From: Planctomycetota bacterium
GTDB lineage: Bacteria; Planctomycetota; Planctomycetia; Pirellulales; Pirellulaceae
Length of the DNA stretch: 64,000 nt
Reading direction: 5' to 3'
NCBI GenBank assembly: GCA_963204915.1
Contig: CAUJHS010000109.1
Coordinates: 1-64,000 of the forward strand
Of the stretch, positions 36,801 through 44,267 are shown piece by piece (the stretch's first letter is position 1; every line of letters starts with the position of its first letter). Below the pieces are notes generated by a model. That model saw only the letters and a program-made list of their open reading frames with translations. It made no database searches and was not told the DNA's origin. The position numbers were made by a program, and so were the translations under genes.

Positions 36801-36818
36801 CTGGCGCTTTTACGTCAA
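36791..36818 (-). promoter_or_regulatory. mraZ: Probable mraZ promoter
   Basis: On the minus strand TTGACG (36818-36813), a 16-base spacer and TATCTT (36796-36791). The first TGGGN box overlaps the -10 element and the other three fall in the region polymerase must occupy, which is consistent with autorepression by MraZ. Confidence 0.6.
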
Positions 36819-36916
36819 CACGTTGATTGAGGGGGGGCGACCTCGTCCGGCGACCAGCAAAATGCTCTAGGTCTATGGCGGACTAACACTTCCAATCGGC
36901 GACGCCACAAATCGTG

Positions 36917-36934
36917 AAAAAAAATATTTTTTTT
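36917..36934. terminator. A8-TA-T8 palindrome at the end of the glycosyltransferase gene
   Basis: Eight A, TA, eight T: a perfect 18-base A/T palindrome one base beyond the stop codon of the glycosyltransferase (minus strand). It could act as a weak U-rich terminator for that gene or as a bent A-tract upstream of the mraZ promoter. Confidence 0.5.
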
Positions 36935-36935
36935 C

Positions 36936-38081
36936 TTATCTCAGTTCCTTCACCAGCGCCAGAAAATTCCTCTCGTACTCCTCAATCATCGCAGATTGAC
37001 TAAACTGCGATCTCAAACGATTCGCGTTCTCACCCCCTAATGACTTCGCCAACGTGCGATCCGTCGCAATCCGAATTGCTTTAGTCACAAAAACTTCGGA
37101 TTCGCCGAAAAAAGCGGTTTGGAGCTCGGCGGCAGGTCCAAGCAGTTCTTCTACCCCCTCGCTTCGGGTAGCCACGACAGGTAGACTGCTTGCCATCGCC
37201 TCAAGCACGACATTGGGCATTCCTTCCCATCGGGAGGGTAGGAGAAGCGCCTCCGAGGCCGCCAGGATCGACGGGATATCGGCCCGCCAACCACAGAAAT
37301 GAACCCGGCCAACAAGGTGCAATTTTTGGGCGAGTTGCTCTAAGGAAGTCCGCTCTGGGCCATCCCCAACCAGCACCAAGTCATGCTCCGGCAACCTTTC
37401 CAAGAGCATCGGCGCCATCGTAAGAAGCCAATCGAGACCCTTCTGCCGATCGAGGCGGCCTATGGCGGACAGTATCCTTCGCCCGGGAGCAACGCCTAGT
37501 TCCGATAGGGGCGTGGGGGGTGTGTTCTCGTAAATCGATGGGTCCAGTCCATTGGGAATCACCACCACCTTCTCGGCGGGAAACCTGCCGCGTTTAATGA
37601 CGAAGTCAGCAACGGCGCGACTCACGCAAACAATCCGGTCCGCCCGTCGCGCGGCCAATCGTTCCAACCACAAGCGCGAACGCCGCGGGTCGGCGACACG
37701 AATCCCCATGGCGACCGCCGGAATCCTGGCCCGACGTGCAGCCCAGACGCCCATAACATTCGCGTGAAACAGAAAGGTCTGAACCACATCTGGGGCTTGT
37801 GCGACAAAGAGTTCTTTGAGTTGCCGAAGTCCAGCGGGAAACTGTCGCGGCGCCGAGAGATTCAAAAAATGAATGGGAATGCCTGCCTGTTCGAGTCGCA
37901 CGACGAGCGCCGCTTTCGCCCCGACGGGCCGAGGCCCCAGTGAATAAACCTGCGGTTCAAAGCGTTCGGCGTCCAAACCCAGCGCCAAACTGGTCAAGCA
38001 GCGTTCGGCCCCCCCGACGTTAAGTTCGGTTATGGTTAACGCCACGCGCACTCGCGTTGAAAGACCGGCCTTTTCTTTCAC
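36936..38081 (-). CDS. Glycosyltransferase, GT4 type (GT-B fold)
   Basis: 381 residues, GTG start. The N-terminal Rossmann domain begins VALTITELNVGGAERCLTSL with the GGAE loop, and the C-terminal domain carries VVVIPNGLDPSIYE, ILSAIGRLDRQKGLDWLL, LVLVGDGPERTSLEQLAQKL and the nucleotide-sugar E-x7-E motif in RWEGMPNVVLEAMASSLPVV. These are GT4 (retaining) features, usual in assembly of capsule, lipopolysaccharide or glycolipids. Neither donor nor acceptor can be predicted, and no other glycan genes are beside it. It is divergent from queA with 72 bases between. Confidence 0.93.
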   Translation of the reverse strand: MKEKAGLSTRVRVALTITELNVGGAERCLTSLALGLDAERFEPQVYSLGPRPVGAKAALVVRLEQAGIPIHFLNLSAPRQFPAGLRQLKELFVAQAPDVVQTFLFHANVMGVWAARRARIPAVAMGIRVADPRRSRLWLERLAARRADRIVCVSRAVADFVIKRGRFPAEKVVVIPNGLDPSIYENTPPTPLSELGVAPGRRILSAIGRLDRQKGLDWLLTMAPMLLERLPEHDLVLVGDGPERTSLEQLAQKLHLVGRVHFCGWRADIPSILAASEALLLPSRWEGMPNVVLEAMASSLPVVATRSEGVEELLGPAAELQTAFFGESEVFVTKAIRIATDRTLAKSLGGENANRLRSQFSQSAMIEEYERNFLALVKELR

Positions 38082-38153
38082 AGGACCTCGGCAAGAATAG
38101 GAGAATTACTCAATCACGGTTTCGCCTGCGATCAAGCGACAGAAGCGCATTTT

Positions 38154-39200
38154 ATGTCCGAGTTGGATCAATACGACTATGATCTTCCACCGGAACTCAT
38201 TGCGCAATATCCCTTGCGAAACCGAACCGACGCCCGACTTTTGGTGGTCGACCGTACCCAGGGCGACATTAACCATGCCCGCGTGCGCGACTTACCCGAG
38301 TTCCTGCGGCCTGGCGATTGCCTCGTACTGAACGACACGCGCGTAATTCCCGCGCGCCTCGTAGGACGCCGCACGACGACCGGAGGCCGCTGGACCGGAC
38401 TATTCCTTTCTGCCGACGCCCGGGGCGATTGGCTGGTGCTGGGTAAAACGCGGGGAAAGTTGCAACCTGGCGACCGCGTAGTTCTGGAAGACCGCAACGC
38501 CCTGCCGCAATTCCACTTGACGTTACTGGCCAAACTCGACGGCGGCGCCTGGGCGGTTCGGCCTTCCGAGCCGGGCAACGCCTTTGAACTCCTCGAACGC
38601 GTAGGCCGTACCCCGTTGCCCCACTATATTCGCGGCGGCGAAATGAGCGAAGGCGATTCAGAAACGTATCAGACCGTCTTCGCCGAACATCCTGGCTCGG
38701 TTGCGGCGCCGACCGCGGGGCTGCATTGGACTGCAGAGCTTCTCTCCCAGGTCGAGCGCCGCGGCGTCGCCCTTGCGCGAGTCACTTTGCATGTGGGCAT
38801 GGGAACGTTTCGCCCCATTACGGCGGAGCGCTTGGATGAACACCGCATGCACTCCGAGCTGGCATCGCTCTCAAGCGAAACGGCGGACTTGCTGCAAACG
38901 CGACGACGGCAGGGAGGTCGCATTGTGGCGGTGGGGACAACGACCGTGCGCGTGTTGGAATCCGCCTCGCGCGACGGCGACTTGCGGCCATTTCAGGGAG
39001 AAACCGACCTGTTCATCCGGCCGCCCTACCAATTTCGCGCGGTCGACGCGTTAATGACCAATTTCCATTTGCCGCGTAGTACCCTTTTGGTGCTCGTACG
39101 CACCTTTGGGGGCGACGCGCTTCTTCGTCGGGCCTATGACGAAGCAATTCGTGAAGGCTATCGATTTTATAGCTATGGCGACGCCATGCTCATTCTCTAG
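38154..39200 (+). CDS. queA: S-adenosylmethionine:tRNA ribosyltransferase-isomerase QueA
   Basis: 348 residues, standard length. QueA transfers the ribosyl part of SAM to preQ1 at tRNA position 34, giving epoxyqueuosine. Family signatures run through the protein: YDYDLPPELIAQYPLRNRTD (about 6-25), LVLNDTRVIPARL, HPGSVAAPTAGLHWT, VTLHVGMGTFRPI, EHRMHSELAS, IVAVGTTTVRVLES and the closing TNFHLPRSTLLVLVRTFGG. Nothing is missing. No tgt or queG lies beside it, so the modification genes are dispersed. Own promoter likely, in the short divergent gap with the glycosyltransferase. Confidence 0.97.
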   Translation: MSELDQYDYDLPPELIAQYPLRNRTDARLLVVDRTQGDINHARVRDLPEFLRPGDCLVLNDTRVIPARLVGRRTTTGGRWTGLFLSADARGDWLVLGKTRGKLQPGDRVVLEDRNALPQFHLTLLAKLDGGAWAVRPSEPGNAFELLERVGRTPLPHYIRGGEMSEGDSETYQTVFAEHPGSVAAPTAGLHWTAELLSQVERRGVALARVTLHVGMGTFRPITAERLDEHRMHSELASLSSETADLLQTRRRQGGRIVAVGTTTVRVLESASRDGDLRPFQGETDLFIRPPYQFRAVDALMTNFHLPRSTLLVLVRTFGGDALLRRAYDEAIREGYRFYSYGDAMLIL

Positions 39201-39291
39201 CGGTTATATTGGCCGGTAGCTGAGCAGCCCGCGTTGTGCGGCATGAACATCGTCGCTTTCGAGCCCCTGTGGGTAAGTCGCAAGATCGCTT

Positions 39292-39915
39292 ATGTCATCT
39301 GTCGATCATGAACTGGTGCTGGTGGTGCCCACCGAGGTGTTTCATCGTTTAGGTCACTTCCAGGGTTTCAGCCTCGATATCGCGCGATATCGCGATGAGT
39401 TGCTCGACCCGCGAAACGCCAGCTATCGGCCGCGAGCCGAAATGGAGCACGATCCAAGTTTCAAGCAGTTGATCCCCTATGTCTTGTTTCTCCATCGGGG
39501 GGCCGATGGACAGCGATGGCTGTTTCACTACACCCGGGGCGGAGGCCAGGGCGAGCGGCGTTTGCACCACAAGCGCAGCGTTGGTGTGGGGGGGCACATC
39601 TGCATCGACGACTCCCAGCGCAATTCGCCCGCATATGACGAGGGCATGCGCCGCGAGTTGGCCGAAGAGGTCAATATCGTCTCGCCGTATCGTCAAAAGT
39701 GCATAGGTTTGATTAACGATGACGAAACCGATGTAGGCCGCGTCCACTTGGGTGTGGTGCATCTGTTTGAATTGGAACGGCCCGAGGTCTTATCGCGGGA
39801 AGATGGCATCGCGCAAACGGGCTTCGCCACGGTGGAAACCCTTTTGGCCGATGTGGACGCCTTCGAAAGCTGGTCGCAAATTTGCCTCCGCGCGGTTGTT
39901 GAACACGGGATGTGA
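39292..39915 (+). CDS. Nudix-like protein
   Basis: 207 residues. A central Nudix-type fold is indicated by GVGGHICIDDS (about 97-107) followed by EGMRRELAEEVNI (about 117-129), which matches the R-E-U-x-E-E part of the Nudix box with the following Gly replaced by Asn and a longer spacing before it. Nudix enzymes hydrolyse nucleoside diphosphates linked to another moiety. The N-terminal 90 residues (LVLVVPTEVFHRLGHFQGF) are a family-specific extension. Its ATG-terminated end overlaps the cysteine desulfurase reading start region (2-base gap), so the two are translationally coupled. The substrate is unknown; it may be a house-cleaning or regulatory member. Confidence 0.75.
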   Translation: MSSVDHELVLVVPTEVFHRLGHFQGFSLDIARYRDELLDPRNASYRPRAEMEHDPSFKQLIPYVLFLHRGADGQRWLFHYTRGGGQGERRLHHKRSVGVGGHICIDDSQRNSPAYDEGMRRELAEEVNIVSPYRQKCIGLINDDETDVGRVHLGVVHLFELERPEVLSREDGIAQTGFATVETLLADVDAFESWSQICLRAVVEHGM

Positions 39916-39917
39916 AC

Positions 39918-41126
39918 ATGATCCAAACTCCCGTCTACATGGACAACCACGCCACGACCCGTGTTGATCCGCGTGTCGTGGAAGCAATGCTTCCGTTTTT
40001 TAGCCAGCATTACGGCAATCCCGGCAGCACAAGCCATTCTTTTGGGTGGGACGCAGCGCAAGCAGTGGATGCCGCGCGCGAGTCCATCGCCTCGGCCCTC
40101 GGTGCCGACCCGAAAGAGATAATCTTCACCAGCGGCGCTACCGAAAGTAACAATCTTGCCCTGCGCGGCTTGGCGGATCGGCCGCGGCGGCGCGGCAATC
40201 ACATCATCAGCGTCAAGACCGAACATAAAGCCGTACTTGACCCGCTGATGAAACTCGGCCGTCGCGGCCTTGATGTCACGCTGCTTGAGGTGCAGCCAGC
40301 CAGCGGATCAACCGCGGGCTTGATTGATCCGCAACAGGTGGCCGACGCCATTCGCGATGACACGCTGCTGGTCTCGGTCATGCTGGCGAACAATGAGATT
40401 GGCGTCATTCAACCGCTTGCCGAAATATCGGCCATCTGCCGCGCGCGTGGCGTACCCTTGCACACCGATGCGACGCAAGCGGTGGGTCGCATTCCCGTCA
40501 ATGTGGACGAGTTGGGGCTCGACATGCTGAGTTGCTCGGCTCATAAGTTGTATGGCCCCAAGGGTATTGGCGTGCTTTTTGTACGCCGTCGTCAGGCGCA
40601 GGTACGGCTTGAACCGCTAATCGAGGGGGGTGGGCAAGAACGAGGGCTGCGCAGCGGCACTCTAAATCCCCCGGGCATTGTCGGTTTTTCCAGTGCACTG
40701 GTGCTATGCGAAAGCGAGATGGCCACGGAAGGTCCGCGGCTATTCGATTTGCGGAACCGCCTGTTCGAGGGCTTGAGCGCGGCAATCTCGGATGTGGGGC
40801 TAAATGGCCCCCCATTAAACGACGCAACCCTGCGGTTACCAGGCAACCTGAATTGCAGTTTTGCCTACGTTGACGGCGAGGCTTTAATGATGAGTATGCG
40901 CGATCTGGCCGTATCCAGCGGCAGCGCTTGTACGTCAACGAATCCTGAACCGAGCCACGTGTTAAGGGCGTTGGGAATCAGCGATGATCTGACCCGTGCG
41001 AGTCTGCGGTTTGGGCTGGGTCGTTTTAATACGGCGGAAGAAGTAGATTTCGCTATCGAATTGCTGGCCGACACCGTACAGCGACTTCGAAAGCTCAGCA
41101 GTATGGCAGGGCGCCGGACCTGTTGA
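39918..41126 (+). CDS. iscS: Cysteine desulfurase (IscS/NifS class)
   Basis: 402 residues. PLP enzyme that removes sulfur from cysteine for Fe-S clusters, thiolated tRNA and cofactors. The opening YMDNHATTRVDPRV is classical; His104 (TEHKAV) stacks on PLP, Lys210 (SCSAHKLYGPKG) forms the Schiff base, and Cys338 in SSGSACTSTNPEPSHVLRAL carries the persulfide on the long flexible loop that defines group I enzymes. No iscU, iscR or sufE follows, so the acceptor is encoded elsewhere. Translation starts 2 bases after the Nudix-like gene's stop, and the membrane-anchored Rossmann gene follows 29 bases later. Confidence 0.94.
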   Translation: MIQTPVYMDNHATTRVDPRVVEAMLPFFSQHYGNPGSTSHSFGWDAAQAVDAARESIASALGADPKEIIFTSGATESNNLALRGLADRPRRRGNHIISVKTEHKAVLDPLMKLGRRGLDVTLLEVQPASGSTAGLIDPQQVADAIRDDTLLVSVMLANNEIGVIQPLAEISAICRARGVPLHTDATQAVGRIPVNVDELGLDMLSCSAHKLYGPKGIGVLFVRRRQAQVRLEPLIEGGGQERGLRSGTLNPPGIVGFSSALVLCESEMATEGPRLFDLRNRLFEGLSAAISDVGLNGPPLNDATLRLPGNLNCSFAYVDGEALMMSMRDLAVSSGSACTSTNPEPSHVLRALGISDDLTRASLRFGLGRFNTAEEVDFAIELLADTVQRLRKLSSMAGRRTC

Positions 41127-41155
41127 GGCGACGGTAAATCGAGTAATGTTCGGAG

Positions 41156-42358
41156 ATGAAGTTCGCACTCCTGGGCGTCGACGACGCCACCGCGGCATTA
41201 GCGCGTTTTCTTGCCACGCAGCCCGCTCACGCGATCACTGCGGTGTACGGCGTTGAAGCCAACGACCCCCGACTTGGCTCCCTGGCCCACGCCAGTCAAT
41301 CGGCCAAATCCTGGGAGGCTTTGCTCCATGATCCGCTTGCCGATGCGGTGATTGTCGCTTCCGGCCCGGCCGCGGAAAGGGCGGAACCGTTGGGCAAATT
41401 AGTTCGTGCTTCGGTTCCGCTGCTGGTTTGTTCACCCACGTGCGATGTAGTCACCGCGTACGAACTGGAGATGATCCGCCGCGATACCCGAGCACCGCTT
41501 GTACCCCTCATACCGGGACGGCTCCATCCGGCCATACTCCGCTTGGTGGAGTTGGTGAACCAGGGCGAACAGGGGCCGCTCGGGCAGATCGAACAAGCGG
41601 TTGTCGAACGGTCCCTCGCGCAGCGCGGTCGCGAACCAGTCTTGCGGCAGTTCACGCGCGATGTGTCGCTCTTGCGGGCCCTTGCCGGCGAGGTCCACCG
41701 GGTCAGCGCCATGGGACCACAATCGCCGTCTACCTCGTGGAACAACCTAAACGTGCAAATGATCACCGGGAATGGCGCAATTCTCCGGTGGACGGCCCAA
41801 CCGGCTGACTCGGACGACTCGGGCAAGTTAATCTTGGTCGGCAGCCGAGGCAAAGCCGTGCTAGACATGCTCGCCCGTGATATATGGACGCTAGCCGTTC
41901 GCGGCTCCGAGATACTTTTGGAAACCTTCGAATCGGCCGATGAACCCGCGCGAGTTGTCGCGGCTTTTCAATTCGCTCTCCAGGGGGATCCGTCCTTTCC
42001 GCTTTGGCAAGATGCGTGCCGTGATATTGAAATTGCCGCGACCGCTGAAAGAAGCCTGGCCCGCGGCCGCACCGTGGAGTTGTACGAAGAAGAAATCTCG
42101 GAAGAAGCCACGTTCAAAGGAATCATGGCGGTCGGCGGCTGCGCGATGCTGTTGTTGGGGCTTACGGCCTTCCTCATCGCGGCGGTCGTTGAGGGGTTAC
42201 AACTTCCCTTTCGCAATCACGTGCTTTGGCAACTCTGGCCCGTGTATCTCTTGGTACCCATTGTGTTTTTCTTGCTGTTACAGTTCCTGCAACTGTTATT
42301 TCGCGACCGGCCGAAGCCGTCTGCCCCTGAGAGCAAAACGCCTTCTTCCACAGCCTAA
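41156..42358 (+). CDS. Gfo/Idh-like Rossmann protein with C-terminal membrane hairpin
   Basis: 400 residues. The N-terminal about 120 residues look like a divergent Rossmann domain of the Gfo/Idh type (FALLGVDDATAALARFLATQ, DAVIVASGPAAERAEPLGKL), but the G-x-G-x-x-G loop is absent. A middle alpha/beta part (about 120-310) resembles the oxidoreductase C-terminal sheet domain, including VLRQFTRDVSLLRALAGEV. Unusually, two membrane helices close the protein (about 321-343 GIMAVGGCAMLLLGLTAFLI and 357-380 LLVPIVFFLLLQFLQLLF), with a Pro/Ser tail. So it appears to be a non-catalytic or altered oxidoreductase tethered to the inner membrane. Same strand and close spacing suggest an operon with the Nudix-like and cysteine desulfurase genes. 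Confidence 0.65.
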   Translation: MKFALLGVDDATAALARFLATQPAHAITAVYGVEANDPRLGSLAHASQSAKSWEALLHDPLADAVIVASGPAAERAEPLGKLVRASVPLLVCSPTCDVVTAYELEMIRRDTRAPLVPLIPGRLHPAILRLVELVNQGEQGPLGQIEQAVVERSLAQRGREPVLRQFTRDVSLLRALAGEVHRVSAMGPQSPSTSWNNLNVQMITGNGAILRWTAQPADSDDSGKLILVGSRGKAVLDMLARDIWTLAVRGSEILLETFESADEPARVVAAFQFALQGDPSFPLWQDACRDIEIAATAERSLARGRTVELYEEEISEEATFKGIMAVGGCAMLLLGLTAFLIAAVVEGLQLPFRNHVLWQLWPVYLLVPIVFFLLLQFLQLLFRDRPKPSAPESKTPSSTA

Positions 42359-42405
42359 ACAACTTTTTCTTCGAATGCCGCTCAAGATGGGAAGGATCAC
42401 GGCCG

Positions 42406-42813
42406 ATGACGGATCGAGCGGGGGGCGTCCGCGGGCCTTCGTGTGTAACCATGGGCAAACTTCTCTGGACAACCCTTTCGGGGTTGGCGATTACCCTGAT
42501 TCTTACGGGGTGCTTCGCACCCCCTTCCTGTGGACCTATCACTGGCGCACCGCCCCATTCGCGGTATCATCCGGTTCCCACGCGACCCGTATTTGGCCCG
42601 CGAGTTCCGCAGGACGACCTCGGAGCGATGCCTGCGCCTTGGTTAACCCCCTCGCTTGACGCCAGTATCGGCGGTGACCGACTCTTGCTCCCTTTACCGC
42701 TGCCCGACGTCGATAAAGAAAGCAGCCGCCGAAGTCCTTCCAATGGGGGCATGCACCCAGCGGAGCCACCGTTGCTGCCGCGGGCTTCGGCGCAGCCGCT
42801 GAGAAAGGACTAA
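42406..42813 (+). CDS. Small predicted lipoprotein
   Basis: 135 residues from the ATG at 42406, which has AAGGA about 9 bases upstream; an internal ATG at 42451 would give a more typical signal peptide but lacks a ribosome site. The hydrophobic segment LAITLILTG runs into a lipobox LTGC (Cys36 of the longer form), so the mature protein should be lipid-modified and membrane-bound. The rest is Pro-rich without a domain (PPHSRYHPVPTRPVFGPRVP). No function can be assigned. It ends the plus-strand group that begins with the Nudix-like gene. Confidence 0.6.
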   Translation: MTDRAGGVRGPSCVTMGKLLWTTLSGLAITLILTGCFAPPSCGPITGAPPHSRYHPVPTRPVFGPRVPQDDLGAMPAPWLTPSLDASIGGDRLLLPLPLPDVDKESSRRSPSNGGMHPAEPPLLPRASAQPLRKD

Positions 42814-42826
42814 CGTTCCCACGCTG

Positions 42827-42856
42827 AAAATCTTGCGAACCTCGCATCAAGATTTT
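42827..42856. terminator. Bidirectional terminator between lipoprotein and HEAT-like genes
   Basis: AAAATCTTG (42827-42835) pairs perfectly with CAAGATTTT (42848-42856); an inner GCGA/TCGC pairing adds stability. A-run on the left and T-run on the right serve both directions. It overlaps the last codons of the minus-strand gene. Confidence 0.6.
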
Positions 42857-44049
42857 GCGGGTTTTCCGGCGTTTTTCTCTTGATGCAAGCGGAACGTACG
42901 CCACTTCTCGATAGCCGCCTGACGCGCTGCAGGGTTTTCAAAGCCACACGACGATGGCACAAAACCGATGCTTTCGTGCGTGGTGACATGCTCCATGCCA
43001 TATTCCGCGAAGTTCTGCCGCGACAACACGATCAAGGCGGCCAGGGCGACGTCGCGCATTTCGGTTTGCACCGACATTTGATTCGGCAATTGCCGGGCGC
43101 CGCTTTGCGTTTCGTCGGTCAAGTAGCGTTCTAACAACGGCGCGTGCGACATATCGCCGAATTTCGCCACGGCAATCATCGCTTGCTGCCGCAAGGGAGG
43201 CGCATGCCCTGGCTGTTCAAGAAGTTGCACCGCCGGAGCCAAACCCGCACGCAAGTCGAATTGCAGCGCCAACATCAGACGTTGATAGTCGGTCGTCACT
43301 CCGCCGTCGCGGGTGATCCACAACGAAAGCATTTCTCGCAAGGCGGGCTCATAGGCGCTGCCGGCCATGGCTTGATGAATCGCCGGCGCAATACAAATCC
43401 GATACACGTTATGCGCGGTGATATCAGCATGATTCCCTTCGCTCCGGCACGACACGAACAGCACCGCCGCGGCGCTTCCCAACGAAATCGGAGTCGCCTC
43501 GCCCAGCCCCAAGGGCTGAATCAGTTGCAAGCAGCGCAAGCCGAGAACTTCCTCAAGAATTCGTGGACCATCTTCAAACGCCTGCATCAAGCGCGGCTCG
43601 TCGGTTTGCATCTTGGTAAACAAATCGCGGGAGTCGCGCGAATCGCCAACTAAGTCGCGAAACGCCTTCCATCCGGGAAGGTCGTACTCTTCATCGCTCT
43701 CTTGGTTCGACGCAAAAGCTTGCAAACGTCGATGAAAGTCGCGTTGGCGGACTTCAGCCAGGATTTTGCGAGCGCGAAAGCGAATTTCAAACTCGGGGTG
43801 ATTCTGCGCTTGCTTCAGCGGACCAATCGTAGGGAGCCCCAGGGCAATGAGGGCTCGCGCCGCCGCTTCACGCTCGGCAAAACGACGGTGGGCCAGTTGT
43901 TCGATCAACTGCGCGACACGGTCCGCCTGAGGCGAAGAGAGGTTCGTATCCGTGGCAGGAGCGTTGTCGGCGCCAAAAGCCAAGGAACAGGTTGTGGCGA
44001 TGACGCACAATCCCGCGACGAAGAAAGCACCAATAAGCGTAAACTTCAT
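42847..44049 (-). CDS. Exported HEAT-like repeat protein
   Basis: 400 residues. A signal peptide (about 1-27, FTLIGAFFVAGLCVIATTCS) precedes an alpha-helical protein. The first mature helices, AQLIEQLAHRRFAEREAAAR ALIALG ... RFRARKILAEV (split here for length), follow the HEAT-like pattern common in secreted planctomycete proteins, often read as N-terminal repeats tolerant of sequence drift. A second repeat-like zone lies at about 270-350 (PPLRQQAMIAVAKFGDMSHA, MRDVALAALIVLSRQ). No catalytic motif. A function in the periplasm or paryphoplasm as a protein-binding scaffold is possible but not shown. It is divergent from the large BNR fusion gene. Confidence 0.75.
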   Translation of the reverse strand: MKFTLIGAFFVAGLCVIATTCSLAFGADNAPATDTNLSSPQADRVAQLIEQLAHRRFAEREAAARALIALGLPTIGPLKQAQNHPEFEIRFRARKILAEVRQRDFHRRLQAFASNQESDEEYDLPGWKAFRDLVGDSRDSRDLFTKMQTDEPRLMQAFEDGPRILEEVLGLRCLQLIQPLGLGEATPISLGSAAAVLFVSCRSEGNHADITAHNVYRICIAPAIHQAMAGSAYEPALREMLSLWITRDGGVTTDYQRLMLALQFDLRAGLAPAVQLLEQPGHAPPLRQQAMIAVAKFGDMSHAPLLERYLTDETQSGARQLPNQMSVQTEMRDVALAALIVLSRQNFAEYGMEHVTTHESIGFVPSSCGFENPAARQAAIEKWRTFRLHQEKNAGKPAKS

Positions 44050-44267
44050 GGCGACAAGCGACGAGAGGAGGCCGGTTGGAATACGTCCATTTTAGGGACG
44101 CGCAAGACCGTGGTCTATGGTTAACTGCCCATGCGTTGCGGCAAACCGGGTAAATCGCACTTCATCACTGAGGGCGAAATGGCTAGAATCCGCCCCCCGA
44201 GTACGCGTTGGTACTGCGGAAAACCGAACGCGGATCTCCCGAAATTCGAACTTGTCAAAGACGCATC

